A stretch of 6,695 bases of DNA, taken from contig CAMBXJ010000246.1 in the NCBI GenBank assembly GCA_945871455.1, positions 1 to 6,695 of the forward strand. Direction: 5' to 3'. Below the pieces are notes generated by a model. It was not told the DNA's origin, did no database searches, and saw only the letters and a list, made by a program, of their open reading frames with translations. The DNA is from Asaia bogorensis. GTDB taxonomy: Bacteria > Pseudomonadota > Alphaproteobacteria > Acetobacterales > Acetobacteraceae. Of the stretch, positions 1 to 6,581 are shown piece after piece. Numbering within the stretch: position 1 is the stretch's first letter; every line of letters begins with the position of its first letter. Position numbers and translations under genes: made by a program.

Positions 1-2
1 AG

Positions 3-620
3 GGCCTGTCCGAATACGTCAACCGGCGCACCGCCGCGACCTTGGCACCGCCGGATGGGGTGGAACCGGGCCGATCCGACTTGAGCCCGTACCCGCTGCT
101 ATATTGGCCGATCGTCGCCGAGATGGGGGCGCTGACGGCAGAACAGGCCGCGGCGCTGAATCAGTATATGGGCAATGGCGGGATCATCTTGATCGACACG
201 CGCGACGCGGGGTCGGGGGCCGGGTTCGCGCCAGGAACCGCGTCTTCGCTGCGAAGGGTGGCGGAGGGGCTGACGATCCCCCCACTGGCGCCGCTGACCA
301 CCGAGCATGTGCTCTCTCGCTCTTTCTATTTGCTGTCGGATTTTCCAGGACGCTTTACCGGCGACAGCGTCTGGGCGCAGCGGGACCAGGATCGCGCCAA
401 CGACAGCGTCAGTCCGGTCATTATTGGCGGCAACGATTGGGGCGCGGCCTGGGCGGTCGATGCCGCCGGCCGGAATCCCTATGCGGTGATCCCGGGCGGG
501 CAACGGCAGCGGGTTCTGGCGTATCGGTTCGGGGTCAATCTGGTGATGTATGCGTTGACCGGGAACTACAAAGGCGACCAGGTGCATGTGCCGGCGATCT
601 TGCAGCGCCTGGGGCAGTGA
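3..620 (+). CDS. DUF4159 domain protein, C-terminal part (5' end outside window)
   Basis: This is the last ~205 residues of a longer protein; the reading frame is open from the first bases of the window, so the 5' end is cut off by the window edge. The visible part begins GLSEYVNRRT and carries the pattern of the DUF4159 domain: a YPLLYWPI segment, then an LNQYMGNGGIILIDTRD segment that looks like a strand and turn of a glutamine-amidotransferase-like fold, an SFYLLSDFPGRF segment, and the ending RFGVNLVMYALTGNYK followed by HVPAILQRLGQ, which I recognise as typical for this family. Family members in alphaproteobacteria are usually ~900-residue membrane proteins with N-terminal BatA-like helices, found near MoxR ATPase and DUF58 genes. 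None of that is visible here, and the function is not known. The TTG at 42 is an internal Leu codon rather than a start, because the family homology extends upstream of it. The TGA stop falls inside the first unit of a tandem repeat. Confidence 0.88.
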   Translation, partial: GLSEYVNRRTAATLAPPDGVEPGRSDLSPYPLLYWPIVAEMGALTAEQAAALNQYMGNGGIILIDTRDAGSGAGFAPGTASSLRRVAEGLTIPPLAPLTTEHVLSRSFYLLSDFPGRFTGDSVWAQRDQDRANDSVSPVIIGGNDWGAAWAVDAAGRNPYAVIPGGQRQRVLAYRFGVNLVMYALTGNYKGDQVHVPAILQRLGQ

Positions 621-668
621 CGAAAGGCGGTGACGAAGGGGCAGTGACGAAGGGCAGGTGACGAAGGG
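617..668. repeat. Short tandem repeat, four units of GTGACGAAGGG
   Basis: Four copies of an 11-mer, GTGACGAAAGG once and GTGACGAAGGG three times, start at 617, 630, 644 and 658, giving a period of 13-14 bp. The spacers are short and vary slightly. The first unit contains the stop codon of the DUF4159 gene. The array is flanked by two exact copies of GCGCCTGGGGC (605-615 and 674-684), so the flanking sequence is itself duplicated. The likely origin is slippage or local duplication at the 3' end of the gene. No function can be read from the sequence. Confidence 0.85.
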
Positions 669-708
669 CGGGGGCGCCTGGGGCGGGTAGGTTCCCGGTG
701 TGCACAGT

Positions 709-975
709 GGCGTGCTCCCGCATGCAGCGTGCGATCTCCCGTTCGCCCATCACGATGATGGTCGCGCCCATGGACGTCAGGTGCCCGATCGCCTCGTCCA
801 AATGGGCGCGGGCAAGGATCGTCTGCCTTGCGTCCGCGGCCATTGCACTTGAAACGATGGCGCCGGCATCGAAAGGCTCCGGAGTGGTGACGAACCACCG
901 CCGAACAGCGGGAAAATTGGCGGCTTCCAGCGTCAGCGGATTGGAAGCGTTCGCCGACACCGCTTCGGCCCCATC
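709..975 (-). pseudogene. Remnant of a YbaL/Kef-type (CPA2) cation:proton antiporter, C-terminal TrkA-N part
   Basis: On the minus strand about 89 codons match the end of the TrkA-N (RCK) domain that closes YbaL/KefB-type monovalent cation:proton antiporters. Matching segments in order are ANASNPLTLEAANFPAVRR (family: GNAANPxxLxxA), TPEPFDAGAIV (family: IPNGYEAGxIV), ILARAHLDEAIGHL (family: IIARAHxDEEVxxL) and GATIIVMGEREIARCM (family: GAxxVVMGEREIARxM). Full proteins have 500-600 or more residues with about twelve transmembrane helices. Here the whole membrane domain and the nucleotide-binding N-terminus are missing: codons upstream of ~975 no longer resemble the family in any frame. Downstream the frame runs on through the tandem repeat and into the antisense of the DUF4159 gene, so the original stop is probably lost too. 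The surviving stretch has no internal stop, which suggests a fairly recent deletion. An ATG at 1017 could open a 160-codon frame, but I see no reason to think it is expressed. Confidence 0.72.
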
Positions 976-1067
976 GGTACGGCCGCACATGCATGGAAAG
1001 CGACGCGCCGGCACCAAAGGCCAGGCGGGGCGCCAACGATCGGTGGCCGCGCCGACCTGGTATCAGT

Positions 1068-1105
1068 GCATCGCGCGACGGAGGCTTCGGCCTGACGCGC
1101 GATGC
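1068..1105 (-). terminator. Strong hairpin downstream of ppdK, candidate terminator or RNA 3'-end stabiliser
   Basis: Perfect 10-bp arms GCATCGCGCG (1068-1077) and CGCGCGATGC (1096-1105) enclose a second 4-bp stem, AGGC/GCCT (1082-1085 and 1090-1093), across a small asymmetric internal loop. The hairpin starts ~42 nt after the ppdK stop, a position suited to a transcript end. No U-run follows on either strand, so it is not a classical intrinsic terminator. It may work with Rho or protect the 3' end of the RNA. Read on the + strand, the apical loop is C(UUCG)G, the extra-stable tetraloop. Confidence 0.5.
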
Positions 1106-1146
1106 GAACCTTGGCCCATTTCCAGGCGAGCAGGGGATGGCTTCGC

Positions 1147-3816
1147 TTAGGCCGTCCGGTCACCTTGCGCGCCCAGGGCCGCTTGCGCCGCTGCCAGCCT
1201 CGCGACCGGCACCCGGTAGGGGCTGCACGACACATAGTCCAACCCGACCGACTCGCAGAACGCGATCGACGCGGGATCGCCGCCATGCTCGCCGCAAATG
1301 CCCAGCTTCAGGTCAGGCTTGGTGGAGCGCCCCTTTTCCACGGCGATGCGGACCATTTCGCCCACACCCTCGATATCGATGGACACGAACGGGTCCTTCG
1401 GCAGGATGCCGGCTTCGACATATTGCGGCAGGAACTTGCCGGCATCGTCGCGCGACAGACCGAACACCGTCTGCGTCAGGTCGTTGGTGCCGAAGCTGAA
1501 GAAATCGGCGACTTCGGCGATCTTGTCCGCCTGCAACGCGGCGCGCGGCAGTTCGATCATCGTGCCGACGCTGTATTCGACGGTGCGGCCCGCTTCGGCG
1601 AACACCTCGGCGGCGATTTTTTCCACCTGGGCGCGGGTGATTTCCAGTTCCTTCCGTGTGCCGATCAGCGGGATCATCACCTCCGGGTGCGGCGCCTTGC
1701 CAGTCTCCTTCTCGACCAGTAGCGCACCCTCGAAGATCGAGCGCGCCTGCATCTCGTAGATTTCGGGATAGGATATTCCCAGCCGGCAGCCGCGATGGCC
1801 GAGCATGGGGTTGGCTTCGGCCAGTTCCGCGACCCGGCGGCGGATGGTTTCGATGTCGGTGCCAAGGCTTTGGGCGACCTCCTGCATCTCGGCTTCCGCA
1901 TGCGGCAGGAATTCGTGCAGCGGCGGGTCGAGCAGGCGGATGGTGACGGGAAGCCCGGCCATGATGGTGAACAACTGTCGGAAATCTTCCCGCTGGAAGG
2001 GCAGCAGGCGCACCAGGGCGGCGCGACGGCCGGACTCGCTGTTGGCCATGATCATCTGGCGGACCGCGTTGATGCGTTCCGGGTTGAAGAACATGTGCTC
2101 CGTGCGGCACAGACCGATGCCCTCGGCGCCGAATTTCCGCGCGGTTTCGGCATCCAGCGGGGTTTCGGCGTTGGCGCGCACGCCCATGCGGCGGCAGCCA
2201 TCGGCCCATTCCATCAGGGTGTTGAAATCGCCCGACATCGCCGGTTCGATCATCGCAACCGAGCCGAGGAACACTTCGCCCGTCGCACCGTCCAACGTGA
2301 TGGTGTCCCCGGCCCGCACATCGATGCCGGCGGCCGAGAGAATCTGGTTGTTGTAATCCACGGTGATACCGCCCGCCCCGGCGACGCAGGGGCGGCCCAT
2401 GCCGCGTGCCACGACCGCGGCGTGGCTGGTCATGCCACCGCGCGTGGTCAGGATGCCACGCGCCGCATGCATGCCGTGAATATCTTCCGGACTGGTCTCG
2501 ATCCTCACCAAAATAACCGCTTCACCCTTTGCCGCTCGGCTTTCCGCTTCATCGGCGCTGAACACGACCGCGCCGCACGCGGCGCCCGGGCTGGCGGGCA
2601 ACCCCTTGGCGATCAGCTTGCGCGCGGCCTTGGGGTCCAGGGTGGGGTGCAGCAACTGGTCCAGGGATGCCGGGTTGACCCGCCGTACCGCCTCGGACCG
2701 GTCGATCAGGCCTTCCTGCGCCATGTCCACCGCCATGCGCAGGGACGCGGCGGCCGTGCGTTTGCCGTTGCGGGTTTGCAGCATGTAGAGCTTGCTTTGC
2801 TGCACCGTGAATTCGATGTCCTGCATGTCGCGGTAATGCTGTTCCAGCTTTTCCCGGACCGCCATCAATTCCGCGTAGGCCTGCGGCATCGCTGCTTCCA
2901 GCGAGATTTCGCCGGGCTTGGCGCTGGCCTTGGACAGGGGCTGCGGCGTGCGGATGCCGGCGACGACGTCTTCGCCCTGCGCGTTCACCAGATACTCGCC
3001 ATAGAAGACGTTCTCGCCGGTGGACGGGTCGCGGGTGAAGCAGACCCCGGTGGCGCAGTCGTTGCCCATGTTGCCGAACACCATGGCCTGGACGTTGACG
3101 GCAGTACCCCAGGCGGCCGGAATGTCGTGCAGGCGGCGATAGGTGATGGCGCGTGGGTTCATCCACGAACCGAACACGGCGCCGATAGCGCCCCAGAGCT
3201 GTTCGTGCGGATCCTGCGGGAACGGTTTACCGGTTTCCCGTATAATCAGGTGTTTGTAGCCCTCAACCACGCGCCGCCAATCGTCCGGGCTCAGCGCGGT
3301 GTCCTCGATCACGTCGGTTTCCAGCTTGGTCTGCTCGATGATTTCCTCGAAATGATGGTGGTCGACATTCAGCACGACCGACCCGAACATCTGGATGAAA
3401 CGGCGATAGGAATCCCAGGCGAACCGGTCGTCCTTCGACGACGCCGCCAGCGCCGCGACCGTCGTGTCGTTCAGTCCCAGGTTCAGCACCGTGTCCATCA
3501 TGCCAGGCATGGAAACCCGCGCGCCGGACCGGACGGACACGAGCAGTGGCTGCGTCTGGTCGCCGAAGATCAGCCCGACGGACTTCTCGATAATCGCGAG
3601 GCCAGCGGCGACCTGGGCGTGCAACTCCTCGGGGTATTTTTCGTGGTTGTCGTAGAAGGCCGTGCAGACTTCGGTCGTGATGGTGAATCCGGGCGGTACG
3701 GGCAGGCCGATCGACGCCATTTCCGCCAGGTTGGCACCCTTGCCCCCCAGCAAATCGCGCATCTCGGCGCCGCCTTCGTTGTGACCCGCGCCAAACCCGT
3801 AGACCCATTTCGTCAT
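1147..3816 (-). CDS. ppdK: Pyruvate, phosphate dikinase
   Basis: This cytoplasmic enzyme converts pyruvate, ATP and phosphate to PEP, AMP and diphosphate, reversibly, so it can serve gluconeogenesis or glycolysis. The 889 residues are the usual full length. The N-terminal ATP-grasp region starts at LLGGKGANLAEM (~22-33) and includes SVRSGARVSMPGMMDT (~94-109), TRDPSTGE (~261-268) and LQTRNGKRT (~346-354). The swivelling phosphohistidine domain has TTRGGMTSHAAVVARG with catalytic His465; Thr463, two residues before it, is the site that PPDK regulatory proteins phosphorylate in relatives. The C-terminal PEP/pyruvate barrel has Arg571 (GLCRTEHMF), Arg627, Glu755 (GTMIELPRAA), Asn778/Asp779 (FGTNDLTQT) and Cys841 (GICGEHGGDP). 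These catalytic residues are all shifted by a constant 10 from the Clostridium symbiosum enzyme numbering as I recall it, which indicates an intact enzyme. The ATG lies 2 nt after the glyS stop, with GAGGG 6 nt upstream, so it is probably co-transcribed with and coupled to glyS. Confidence 0.98.
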   Translation of the reverse strand: MTKWVYGFGAGHNEGGAEMRDLLGGKGANLAEMASIGLPVPPGFTITTEVCTAFYDNHEKYPEELHAQVAAGLAIIEKSVGLIFGDQTQPLLVSVRSGARVSMPGMMDTVLNLGLNDTTVAALAASSKDDRFAWDSYRRFIQMFGSVVLNVDHHHFEEIIEQTKLETDVIEDTALSPDDWRRVVEGYKHLIIRETGKPFPQDPHEQLWGAIGAVFGSWMNPRAITYRRLHDIPAAWGTAVNVQAMVFGNMGNDCATGVCFTRDPSTGENVFYGEYLVNAQGEDVVAGIRTPQPLSKASAKPGEISLEAAMPQAYAELMAVREKLEQHYRDMQDIEFTVQQSKLYMLQTRNGKRTAAASLRMAVDMAQEGLIDRSEAVRRVNPASLDQLLHPTLDPKAARKLIAKGLPASPGAACGAVVFSADEAESRAAKGEAVILVRIETSPEDIHGMHAARGILTTRGGMTSHAAVVARGMGRPCVAGAGGITVDYNNQILSAAGIDVRAGDTITLDGATGEVFLGSVAMIEPAMSGDFNTLMEWADGCRRMGVRANAETPLDAETARKFGAEGIGLCRTEHMFFNPERINAVRQMIMANSESGRRAALVRLLPFQREDFRQLFTIMAGLPVTIRLLDPPLHEFLPHAEAEMQEVAQSLGTDIETIRRRVAELAEANPMLGHRGCRLGISYPEIYEMQARSIFEGALLVEKETGKAPHPEVMIPLIGTRKELEITRAQVEKIAAEVFAEAGRTVEYSVGTMIELPRAALQADKIAEVADFFSFGTNDLTQTVFGLSRDDAGKFLPQYVEAGILPKDPFVSIDIEGVGEMVRIAVEKGRSTKPDLKLGICGEHGGDPASIAFCESVGLDYVSCSPYRVPVARLAAAQAALGAQGDRTA

Positions 3817-3818
3817 GC

Positions 3819-5885
3819 TCAGCCCTCGATACGGGAGAAATCGGCGACACGGTCCATCGTGGCCCGCACGCGGTTAAGGAGTCGCAAACGATTGCGGCGT
3901 AATTCTGGTTCCGGTGCGTTGACCGTCACGTGTTCGAAGAATGCGTCCAGTGGCGGACGCAGTCGGGCCATGCGGTTCATGGCGGTGCCGTAGTCCTCTC
4001 GCGCCAAAAGGTCGCCTACGTCGTGCATGGCATCCAGGGTATGATGCAGATCAAGTTCGGCGGTCTGATGCAACAACGCGGGGTCCGGCGGCGCTTCATG
4101 CGGGCCGTCCTTACGGGTTTCGATGCGCAGGATGTTGGCGGCTCGCCGGTAGGCGGTCAGCAGATCGGCGCCGTCGGGTCCGGCCAGCAGCGCGGCCACG
4201 GCATCGGTGCGGGCCAGCAGGCGGGCGATGTCGTCGTCCGAGCCGGCGGCGAACACCGCTGACAGCACGTCGTGGCGGGCACCCTCCGTCCGCAATTGCA
4301 CGCGCAACCGATCGGCGAGGAATTCCAGGATTTCGTCCGCGGGCACCGGGGTTACGCCACGATGGTGGAAACCGACGCCCGCCGCCTCGATCAGCGGCTT
4401 CATGCTGAACCGAAGCTGCCGCAGCTTGTTCTCCCGGATGATGCGGATAATGCCCAGGGCCGCCCGCCTTAACGCATAGGGATCGCCGGACCCGGTGGGC
4501 TTTTCCCCGATTGCGAAGAAGCCCACCAACTGGTCCAGCTTGTCGGCCAGCGCGACGGCGATGGAAACCGGCGCGGTCGGCACGTCGTCCGATTGGCCGC
4601 GCGGCGCGTAATGGTCGCGGATGGCGTCGGCGACCAGCGGGTCCTCGTTGTCATGCAGCGCGTAGTAGCGACCCATGACGCCTTGCAGTTCGGGGAACTC
4701 GCCGACCATCCCGGTGACCAGGTCGGCCTTGGCCAGTTCCGCGGCGCGCGCGGCCAGGGCCTCGCCGCAGCCGACATGCGGGGCGATGATCTCGGCCAGG
4801 CGCATCAGGCGGGTCACCCTCTCCCCCTGGCTGCCGAGTTTCGCGTGGAAGGTCACGTGTTCCAGCAGCGGGACGCGGCCTTCCAGGCGGGCCTTGCGGT
4901 CCAGGTCCCAGAAATGGCGCGCATCGGCGAAGCGGGCGCGCAGGACGCGTTCGTTGCCGGCGACGATGGTGGCGCCGCCGTCAGCAGCCTCGATATTCGC
5001 GACGAAGGCGAACCACGGCGCGGCTTTCCCATCGGTCGAGCGCAGAGCGAAATAGCGTTGGTTGACGCGCATGGAGACCTGCATGACCTCCGGCGGCAGG
5101 TCCATGTGTTCGTCGGCGATACGGCCGAGCAGCGGGACGGGATGTTCGACCAGTCCGGCGACTTCATCAATCAGGCCAGGGTCGTCGACCACCGTCAGGG
5201 ATTTGGTGGCTGCCAGACGGGTGATGCCGTCGGCAATGGCGCGCTTGCGGTCGGCGGCGTTCACCAGAACGAGCCGTTCCTTCAGCCTGGCGGCCCAGTC
5301 GTCGCAGCCGGTGACGGCAAAGGCGTCGGGGGCATGAAAGCGGTGCCCCTCGGTGACGTTGGAACTGGCCAGGCCGTGGCCATCGTCGGCGCCATCCCGC
5401 AGATCGAACGGGACAACGGCGCCATTCAGCAGGCAGGTGATCCGGCGCAGCGGGCGAACCCAGGTGAAATGGCTGGTGCCGCCCCAACGCATGGATTTAG
5501 GCCATGGGAAACGACGGAGCAGGGCAGGGAGCGCCTCGGCGATCAGGGTCGCGGCGGGGACGGCGGCAGCGGCCTTCTCCAGCACCCAGTAATCGCCTTC
5601 CTGGCGGACCTGGTCGCGGTTGGCGTTGTGCTTGCGCAGGAAGCCGGTCAGCGCCTGTTCCGGCGCACTGGCCCGCGGGCCGCGCTCGATGCTGGTACTG
5701 GCCGCGACGGCTTCGGCGACATTGGCTGCCAGCGCGATTCGGCGCGGACCGTGGAAGCTCCGGATGTTGGTCGGTGCCAGGGCCGCGAGCGCTTCGCTGG
5801 CGAGGCGAGAGAGGTCCTCGGCCGCACGCGCTTGCATGCGGGCTGGGATTTCCTCGCTGAAAAGTTCCAGGAAGAACGCGGGCAT
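3819..5885 (-). CDS. glyS: Glycine--tRNA ligase, beta subunit
   Basis: This is the beta subunit of the bacterial heterotetrameric glycyl-tRNA synthetase. It binds and positions tRNA-Gly, while the alpha subunit (glyQ) carries the aminoacylation core. The 688 residues match the usual ~690. The start is the ATG giving MPAFFLELFSEEIPARM, the family's characteristic N-terminus; it has AAGGA 6 nt upstream. A longer open frame reaches 6173 but overlaps vapC and has no family resemblance there. Landmarks in order: SMRWGGTSHFTWVRPLR (~131-147), LPPEVMQVSMRVNQRYFAL (~263-281), the HD-like region with HAKLGSQGERV (~347-357), DLVTGMVGEFPELQGVMGRYY (~388-408, the near-invariant core), ALADKLDQLVGFFAIGEKPTG plus GDPYALRRAALGIIRII (~445-483), and the C-terminal anticodon-binding domain with AYRRAANIL (~578-586) and VTVNAPEPELRRNRL (~653-667). 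glyQ usually lies just upstream in alphaproteobacteria; here vapC does. GlyS is essential wherever this enzyme type is the only GlyRS. Confidence 0.98.
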   Translation of the reverse strand: MPAFFLELFSEEIPARMQARAAEDLSRLASEALAALAPTNIRSFHGPRRIALAANVAEAVAASTSIERGPRASAPEQALTGFLRKHNANRDQVRQEGDYWVLEKAAAAVPAATLIAEALPALLRRFPWPKSMRWGGTSHFTWVRPLRRITCLLNGAVVPFDLRDGADDGHGLASSNVTEGHRFHAPDAFAVTGCDDWAARLKERLVLVNAADRKRAIADGITRLAATKSLTVVDDPGLIDEVAGLVEHPVPLLGRIADEHMDLPPEVMQVSMRVNQRYFALRSTDGKAAPWFAFVANIEAADGGATIVAGNERVLRARFADARHFWDLDRKARLEGRVPLLEHVTFHAKLGSQGERVTRLMRLAEIIAPHVGCGEALAARAAELAKADLVTGMVGEFPELQGVMGRYYALHDNEDPLVADAIRDHYAPRGQSDDVPTAPVSIAVALADKLDQLVGFFAIGEKPTGSGDPYALRRAALGIIRIIRENKLRQLRFSMKPLIEAAGVGFHHRGVTPVPADEILEFLADRLRVQLRTEGARHDVLSAVFAAGSDDDIARLLARTDAVAALLAGPDGADLLTAYRRAANILRIETRKDGPHEAPPDPALLHQTAELDLHHTLDAMHDVGDLLAREDYGTAMNRMARLRPPLDAFFEHVTVNAPEPELRRNRLRLLNRVRATMDRVADFSRIEG
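3823..3827 (-). promoter_or_regulatory. ppdK ribosome binding site inside the glyS 3' end
   Basis: GAGGG on the minus strand, 6 nt before the ppdK ATG at 3816 and inside the last codons of glyS. The spacing matches that at the vapC-glyS junction. Confidence 0.7.
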
Positions 5886-5887
5886 AC

Positions 5888-6283
5888 TCAGTCCTTCAAC
5901 GCCGGTTCGATGTCGGTTTGGGAGAAATCGTCGCCCTTGAACAGCAGGGGCTCGCCGGTTTCCTTCGCGAGCGCATAGGCGAAGCAGTCGCCATAATTCA
6001 GCCTGGCGCGGTGATTCCCTCTTCCATAAACCCGCCAGGCGCGCCGAGCGATCATGGCCTGGCCGAGGCTGACCGGGACGAGTTCGATCCGTGCGCCGTC
6101 CATGAATTCCTCGAAGCGGGCGATGGCGTTGTCGGTGCCGCGGCCATCGACGACCATGGTCGCCTCCAGCCAATTGGCGACTGACATGCGGCGGACGGGC
6201 GCTGTCATCACCGCGTCCAGATAGGCGTCGCTGTCTGGTTCCTGCAACATGATGGCCAGGATGGCCGAGGAATCAACGATCAC
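5888..6283 (-). CDS. vapC: VapC-family PIN-domain ribonuclease toxin
   Basis: This is the toxin of a type II toxin-antitoxin pair. PIN-domain VapC proteins are Mg2+/Mn2+-dependent endoribonucleases that typically cut tRNAs or the ribosomal sarcin-ricin loop when VapB is degraded; the target of this one cannot be told. The 131 residues are a normal length. The acidic active-site set is complete: Asp4 in MIVDSSAIL, Glu40 in ANWLEAT, Asp99 in NYGDCFAYALA, and the GDDFSQTDI motif near the end (Asp118/119 and Asp124). Nothing suggests inactivation. The start is GTG at 6283, chosen because MIVDSSA is the family N-terminus and because it overlaps the vapB stop by 4 nt (GTGA), the usual coupling that keeps antitoxin and toxin in balance. 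The stop is only 2 nt before the glyS ATG, and the glyS Shine-Dalgarno sequence lies in the last vapC codons. Confidence 0.95.
   Translation of the reverse strand: MIVDSSAILAIMLQEPDSDAYLDAVMTAPVRRMSVANWLEATMVVDGRGTDNAIARFEEFMDGARIELVPVSLGQAMIARRAWRVYGRGNHRARLNYGDCFAYALAKETGEPLLFKGDDFSQTDIEPALKD
5892..5896 (-). promoter_or_regulatory. glyS ribosome binding site inside the vapC 3' end
   Basis: AAGGA on the minus strand, 6 nt before the glyS ATG at 5885. It lies within the final codons of vapC, so ribosomes finishing vapC pass directly over it. It fixes the glyS start against the longer open frame. Confidence 0.75.
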
Positions 6284-6540
6284 TTCGGCAGGCCCGTGGC
6301 ATCGTCGTACAGGAAGTCGTGGTTGGAGGTGATGTCGGCGGGCAGCCCGGCGCGGATTTCCCGCGCGATCGCGCGAAGCTTGGCTTTACGGGTATCGCGG
6401 TCGCGCGTGTTCTCTTCTCGTTCTAGTTCTGCGCGCAGGGCACGGAGGACGACGGCGGTCAGGCTCTGGCCGGTCAGTTCGGACAGGCGGGATGCCAGAC
6501 GATACGCATCCTCGCTCTTGATGTTCAGTTGCATGCCCAT
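6280..6540 (-). CDS. vapB: VapB-family antitoxin (PSK-type transcription factor family)
   Basis: This antitoxin of 86 residues binds and neutralises the VapC encoded next to it and, in relatives, represses its own promoter. The N-terminus MQLNIKSEDAYRLASRLSEL followed by TGQSLTAVVLRALRAEL (about residues 3-39) is the DNA-binding and dimerisation region of the Rv0623/PSK-type VapB family. A basic, helical middle (~41-64) leads to the conserved tail HDFLYDDATGLPK (~74-86), which in relatives wraps the toxin active site. The ATG at 6540 was chosen because AGGA lies 8 nt upstream; an ATG at 6534 is possible but sits farther from it. A longer open frame back to 6630 has no family resemblance. The stop overlaps the vapC GTG. 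Confidence 0.92.
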   Translation of the reverse strand: MGMQLNIKSEDAYRLASRLSELTGQSLTAVVLRALRAELEREENTRDRDTRKAKLRAIAREIRAGLPADITSNHDFLYDDATGLPK

Positions 6541-6548
6541 GGTCGGCG

Positions 6549-6552
6549 TCCT
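6549..6552 (-). promoter_or_regulatory. vapB ribosome binding site
   Basis: AGGA on the minus strand, 8 nt from the ATG at 6540. It favours this start over the frame opening at 6630 and over the ATG at 6534. Confidence 0.6.
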
Positions 6553-6581
6553 GGTAGAATGAAACGCGATGACGGTAGAAT
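6553..6581 (-). promoter_or_regulatory. Octamer repeated 21 bp apart upstream of vapB, candidate operator
   Basis: GGTAGAAT (ATTCTACC on the coding strand of vapB) occurs at 6553-6560 and again at 6574-6581, a start-to-start distance of 21 bp or two helical turns, so both copies face the same side of the DNA. They lie directly upstream of the vapB ribosome binding site, where autoregulating antitoxins bind. I see no convincing -35/-10 pair, so the promoter itself is not placed. Confidence 0.35.

Noticed and set aside
99..587. 162-codon minus-strand open frame opposite the DUF4159 gene
   Set aside because: Antisense of a recognisable coding region, with no motif of its own.
1102..1722. 206-codon + strand open frame opposite the ppdK 3' end
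   Set aside because: Antisense shadow of conserved ppdK codons, with no family signal.
1795..3993. 732-codon open frame on the + strand opposite ppdK and the glyS end
   Set aside because: It is the antisense shadow of ppdK in GC-rich DNA. Its translation is rich in His, Arg, Gly and Asp without family motifs, while the opposite strand encodes a complete PPDK.
4593..5978. 461-codon open frame on the + strand opposite glyS
   Set aside because: It is antisense to an intact glyS, with biased composition and no recognisable domain.
5886..6173. N-terminal extension of glyS up to 6173
   Set aside because: It overlaps vapC entirely in another frame, does not resemble GlyS, and the family start MPAFFLELFSEEIP has a good ribosome binding site.
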